A stretch of DNA of 7,927 nt from JACCTH01 sp035250485 (GTDB lineage: Bacteria; Actinomycetota; Acidimicrobiia; Spongiisociales; ZC4RG35): positions 1 through 7,927 of the forward strand of contig DATFFB010000159.1 of assembly GCA_035250485.1 (NCBI GenBank), given 5' to 3'. The notes beneath the pieces are model-generated. The model saw only the letters and a program-made list of their open reading frames with translations. It was not told the DNA's origin and ran no database searches. This document shows, piece by piece, positions 5,876 to 7,927 of this stretch (the first letter of the stretch is position 1; the number at the start of each line of letters is the position of its first letter). The translations under genes and the position numbers were made by a program.

Positions 5876-7332
5876 TACGCCGGTACTCCCCCCTGCGGGG
5901 GGAGAGATAGGTTGAATACGATTGTCTGCAGGTCGGTGAACTCCTCCATCCGCTGGCGGCCCCAGCCGGTCTCGGTACCGGCGGCACCGCCGAAGGGTTG
6001 AAAGGTCTCCCAGAAGTCGGTCGAGTCGTTAACGATCACCGTTCCACTCCGGATGTGATCCGCGTACCAGAAGGCCTTCGATACATCGTTGGTAAAAACC
6101 GCCGCCTGCAGGCCAAGGTGGGTGCGGTTAGCGATCCCGATCGCGTCCTCGTCGTCGCGCGCCACGAGGATCGGTACCACCGGTCCGAAGGATTCCTCGC
6201 GGGAAACCAGCGCATCCTCCGGAACCCGATCAAGAACGGTGAACTCGTAGTAGAGGTTGGTGGTGAAGCCCCTGGCCCGGCTGCCGCCCATTAAAACCTC
6301 GGCACCTTTGCCGACGGCGTCGGCGATGTGACGGTCCATCTTGGCGGCAACGGGTTCATTGTTGAGGGGACCCATAGTGGTCTCGTCATCGAGCGGATCG
6401 CCTAAGCGAACCGCCTCGGCCGCCTTCAACGTGGCATCGACGAATTCGTCGTGGAGGTGATCCATGACGATCACCCGCTCGGTGGCGGTACACACCTGCC
6501 CCGCGTTGTAGTACGCCCCGTAGACGGCGGCCACTGCCGCGGCTTCGACATCGGCGTCGCTCGCGACGATCAGGGGCCCGTTTCCCGACATCTCCATGAT
6601 CGAGCGCTTGAGGCCCATCGTTGCCACGATCCGTTTCCCGGTCTCGGACGAGCCGGTGAAGCTGATCCCTTGGATGCCCGGATGGGTCACGAGCCACTCG
6701 CCCACGTCGCCGTCACCGGGAATGACCGACAAGGCCCCCTTGGGAAAGCCCGCCTCTTCGATTATCCGCGCCGCCTCGAGCATGGCCCAGCAAGTGTGCA
6801 AAGGCGGTTTGACGATGATGGCGTTGCCGGTGGCGAGGCCGGGGCCAACCGTTTCCATCGGGATCATCACCGGGAAGTTCCAGGGAGTGATGGCCGCCCA
6901 AACGCCGACCGGTCGCCGGACGGTGAACATTCGGCGATTCCGCTCCGTGGTCGGAATCAACTCACCCTTCATTCGCTTGACGTCTTCGGCCGCGATCTGC
7001 AGGTAATCGCCCGACTCGGCGATGTCGTCGATCGCCTCGGCTCGCCACGGCTTGCCTTGCTCCATGGTGAGAATCCGGGCGATGTCCTCGACTCGTCCTT
7101 GCCAGAGTTCGTAGGCCCGTAAGCAGAGTTCAGCCCGTTCGAAGGCCGACCAATGCCGCATCTCCTCCGAGGCGGCATGCCCCGCTTCCACCGCTCGATC
7201 AATGTCTGCCTGCGAGGCGCGGGGCACGTCGGCGAGGTGTTCGCCAGTGCCCGGAGATCGGAGCTCGTAGCTGCCATCGCCTGTCCCCATGGTCCATTCC
7301 CCGGCGACGAAGAGCTCTAGTTGCTTTGTCAC
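5875..7332 (-). CDS. NAD(P)-dependent aldehyde dehydrogenase
   Basis: This enzyme oxidises an aldehyde to its acid with NAD(P). I place the start at the GTG at 7332, giving about 485 residues, the usual length, beginning just before the conserved LFVAGEW. The frame extends to an ATG at 7413, but that would add 27 unusual residues and overlap the divergent gene. Numbered from GTG: oxyanion-hole N152 in PWNFP, FTGSSETGK (225-233) of the Rossmann fold, general base E247 in EMSG, nucleophile C281 in AGQVC, and E380 in EESFGP. All catalytic residues are present. Two things are odd: the cofactor-ribose motif is KPPL (175-178) rather than the common KPSE, and the C-terminal PFGG is followed by AAGTETGWGR. 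With a ureohydrolase next to it, 4-aminobutanal or 4-guanidinobutanal are reasonable substrates, but the sequence does not fix this. Confidence 0.9.
   Translation of the reverse strand: MTKQLELFVAGEWTMGTGDGSYELRSPGTGEHLADVPRASQADIDRAVEAGHAASEEMRHWSAFERAELCLRAYELWQGRVEDIARILTMEQGKPWRAEAIDDIAESGDYLQIAAEDVKRMKGELIPTTERNRRMFTVRRPVGVWAAITPWNFPVMIPMETVGPGLATGNAIIVKPPLHTCWAMLEAARIIEEAGFPKGALSVIPGDGDVGEWLVTHPGIQGISFTGSSETGKRIVATMGLKRSIMEMSGNGPLIVASDADVEAAAVAAVYGAYYNAGQVCTATERVIVMDHLHDEFVDATLKAAEAVRLGDPLDDETTMGPLNNEPVAAKMDRHIADAVGKGAEVLMGGSRARGFTTNLYYEFTVLDRVPEDALVSREESFGPVVPILVARDDEDAIGIANRTHLGLQAAVFTNDVSKAFWYADHIRSGTVIVNDSTDFWETFQPFGGAAGTETGWGRQRMEEFTDLQTIVFNLSLPPQGGVPA
5886..5904 (-). promoter_or_regulatory. 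Hairpin burying the ribosome binding site of the ureohydrolase
   Basis: On the minus strand, CTCCCCCC (5904-5897), a GCA loop (5896-5894) and GGGGGGAG (5893-5886) form a perfect 8-bp stem. The 3' arm is the only good Shine-Dalgarno-like sequence before the ureohydrolase ATG, 10 nt upstream. The stem lies within the last codons of the aldehyde dehydrogenase gene. Ribosomes finishing that gene would melt it, so a translational-coupling role is plausible. The repeat is seen; the function is inferred. Confidence 0.55.
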
Positions 7333-7373
7333 AGGCGCGACGGTAGTGGTCGCTTGGTTAGATTTGCCGGGCG
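7333..7373. promoter_or_regulatory. 41-bp divergent promoter region with operator-like repeat
   Basis: This gap must drive both the aldehyde dehydrogenase (-) and the aminotransferase (+). On the minus strand, TACCGT (7345-7340) fits the TANNNT form of a -10 box and lies 7 nt before the GTG. On the plus strand, TAGATT (7359-7364) lies 9 nt before the ATG. Neither gene has a Shine-Dalgarno sequence, so leaderless transcripts are likely. GCGAC (7337-7341) and GTCGC (7349-7353) form an inverted repeat with a 7-nt spacer overlapping the minus-strand -10 box; it could be an operator. No clear -35 elements were seen. Confidence 0.4.
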
Positions 7374-7927
7374 ATGAGCATGCAGGGACCCCGGACCGGC
7401 GAGTGGTTTGCACGCGCCCGTAAGAGCCTGGTCAATGGGGTTTCTAGTGGCTTTCGTTATCTCGGCGATGAAGACACCATCGTTATCGACCGGGGCCAGG
7501 GTGCCTACGTCTACGACATGGACGGTAAGCGTTACATCGACTACCAGTGCGCTTGGGGTCCGATCATCCTCGGCCACGCCGACCCGGTGGTAACCGAGGC
7601 GGTGGTGGCTGCTGCCCGCGACGGGACCACTTTTGCCATGACCCAGCGCCGCGAAGTGGAAGCGGCCGAGGCCGTTCTCGCCGCGGTGAAGTGGGCAGAC
7701 CGGATCCGGTTCACAAACACCGGCACCGAAGCAACCATGCACGCCCTGCGCCTGGCTCGGGGCTGGGCAGGGCGCGACCTCGTCCTCAAGTTCGAGGGCC
7801 ACTACCACGGCACCCACGACTATGTCCTCTTCACCACCGCTGGGGCGCCGCCTGCTCACCTCGGATCCCGACTACGCCCGATCCCATTTCAAAACTCGAG
7901 CGGTATTCCCGAAGGGATTCGCAGTTA
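7374..7927 (+). CDS. Class III aminotransferase, glutamate-1-semialdehyde-aminomutase-like, 3' partial
   Basis: The frame is open from ATG 7374 to the window edge, giving 184 codons of a protein that usually has about 430 residues. An in-frame TAG at 7359 excludes an earlier start; a second ATG at 7380 is the only close alternative. It is a fold-type I PLP enzyme. Visible motifs are GAYVYDMDGKRYIDY (43-57), WGPIILGHADP (61-71), the phosphate-binding NTGTEATM (115-122) and FEGHYHG (140-146). The PLP-binding lysine would lie beyond the window. These motifs resemble HemL. However, the segment after FEGHYHG differs from the HemL gating-loop region, and the gene sits opposite a ureohydrolase/aldehyde dehydrogenase operon. 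A catabolic aminotransferase acting on a diamine, agmatine or an amino acid is therefore more likely than a tetrapyrrole enzyme. That choice is inference. Confidence 0.85.
   Translation, partial: MSMQGPRTGEWFARARKSLVNGVSSGFRYLGDEDTIVIDRGQGAYVYDMDGKRYIDYQCAWGPIILGHADPVVTEAVVAAARDGTTFAMTQRREVEAAEAVLAAVKWADRIRFTNTGTEATMHALRLARGWAGRDLVLKFEGHYHGTHDYVLFTTAGAPPAHLGSRLRPIPFQNSSGIPEGIRS

Noticed and set aside
6451..7122. 223-codon open frame on the plus strand opposite the aldehyde dehydrogenase
   Set aside because: It lies wholly antisense to a gene with intact catalytic motifs, and its translation shows no recognisable domain. Long antisense frames are common in G+C-rich coding DNA.
7333..7413. Upstream ATG at 7413 as the aldehyde dehydrogenase start
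   Set aside because: It adds 27 residues not typical of the family and would overlap the divergent aminotransferase by 40 bp. The GTG at 7332 gives normal length and a non-overlapping layout.
7329..7859. 176-codon open frame on the minus strand opposite the aminotransferase
   Set aside because: The plus-strand frame has clear class III aminotransferase motifs, and this antisense frame has none.
1..7927. Mobile element, defence system, CRISPR array or RNA gene
   Set aside because: There is no transposase, integrase, direct-repeat array, tRNA-like cloverleaf or nuclease-type gene. Base composition looks even across the window, with no sign of a recent insertion.

Overview
The window looks like chromosomal DNA from a high-G+C bacterium, most likely an actinomycetote, possibly an uncultivated acidimicrobial type. 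This rests on G+C-rich third codon positions, GTG starts, tightly overlapping genes, a long stem without a U-tract between convergent genes, and two genes with no visible Shine-Dalgarno sequence. The lineage is an inference; no RNA gene or taxonomic marker is present. There are no mobile elements, CRISPR arrays, tRNAs or rRNAs.

Layout. Bases 1-3783 (+) hold a four-gene polyamine-type ABC importer in the order potD (5' end outside the window), potA, potB, potC, with every junction overlapping by 1 or 4 nt. After 85 bp containing inverted repeats comes a lipoprotein of the DUF4349 family (3869-4798, +). A perfect 18-bp stem (4812-4850) separates it from a convergent two-gene operon on the minus strand: an NAD(P)-dependent aldehyde dehydrogenase (7332 down to 5875) followed by an agmatinase-family ureohydrolase (5875 down to 4847), joined by a TAATG overlap. 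A class III (glutamate-1-semialdehyde-aminomutase-like) aminotransferase starts at 7374 (+) and runs off the right edge. Only 41 bp separate it from the aldehyde dehydrogenase start. It has no stop codon in the window, so a closed-ORF search would miss it.

How the genes may work together. The importer would bring in putrescine, spermidine or a related cation. The ureohydrolase removes urea from a guanidino compound, the aminotransferase could convert a primary amine to an aldehyde, and the dehydrogenase could oxidise that aldehyde to an acid. Two orders are possible: agmatine to putrescine to 4-aminobutanal to GABA, or agmatine to 4-guanidinobutanal to 4-guanidinobutyrate to GABA plus urea. 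The sequence cannot choose between them. The DUF4349 lipoprotein has no evident role in this and may only be a neighbour.

The genes belong to known families. The points most worth a second look are regulatory: a hairpin that buries the ribosome binding site of the ureohydrolase, the very short divergent promoter region with leaderless-type signals, the perfect convergent palindrome, and unusual cofactor-pocket residues in the aldehyde dehydrogenase. I did not find a clearly new system.
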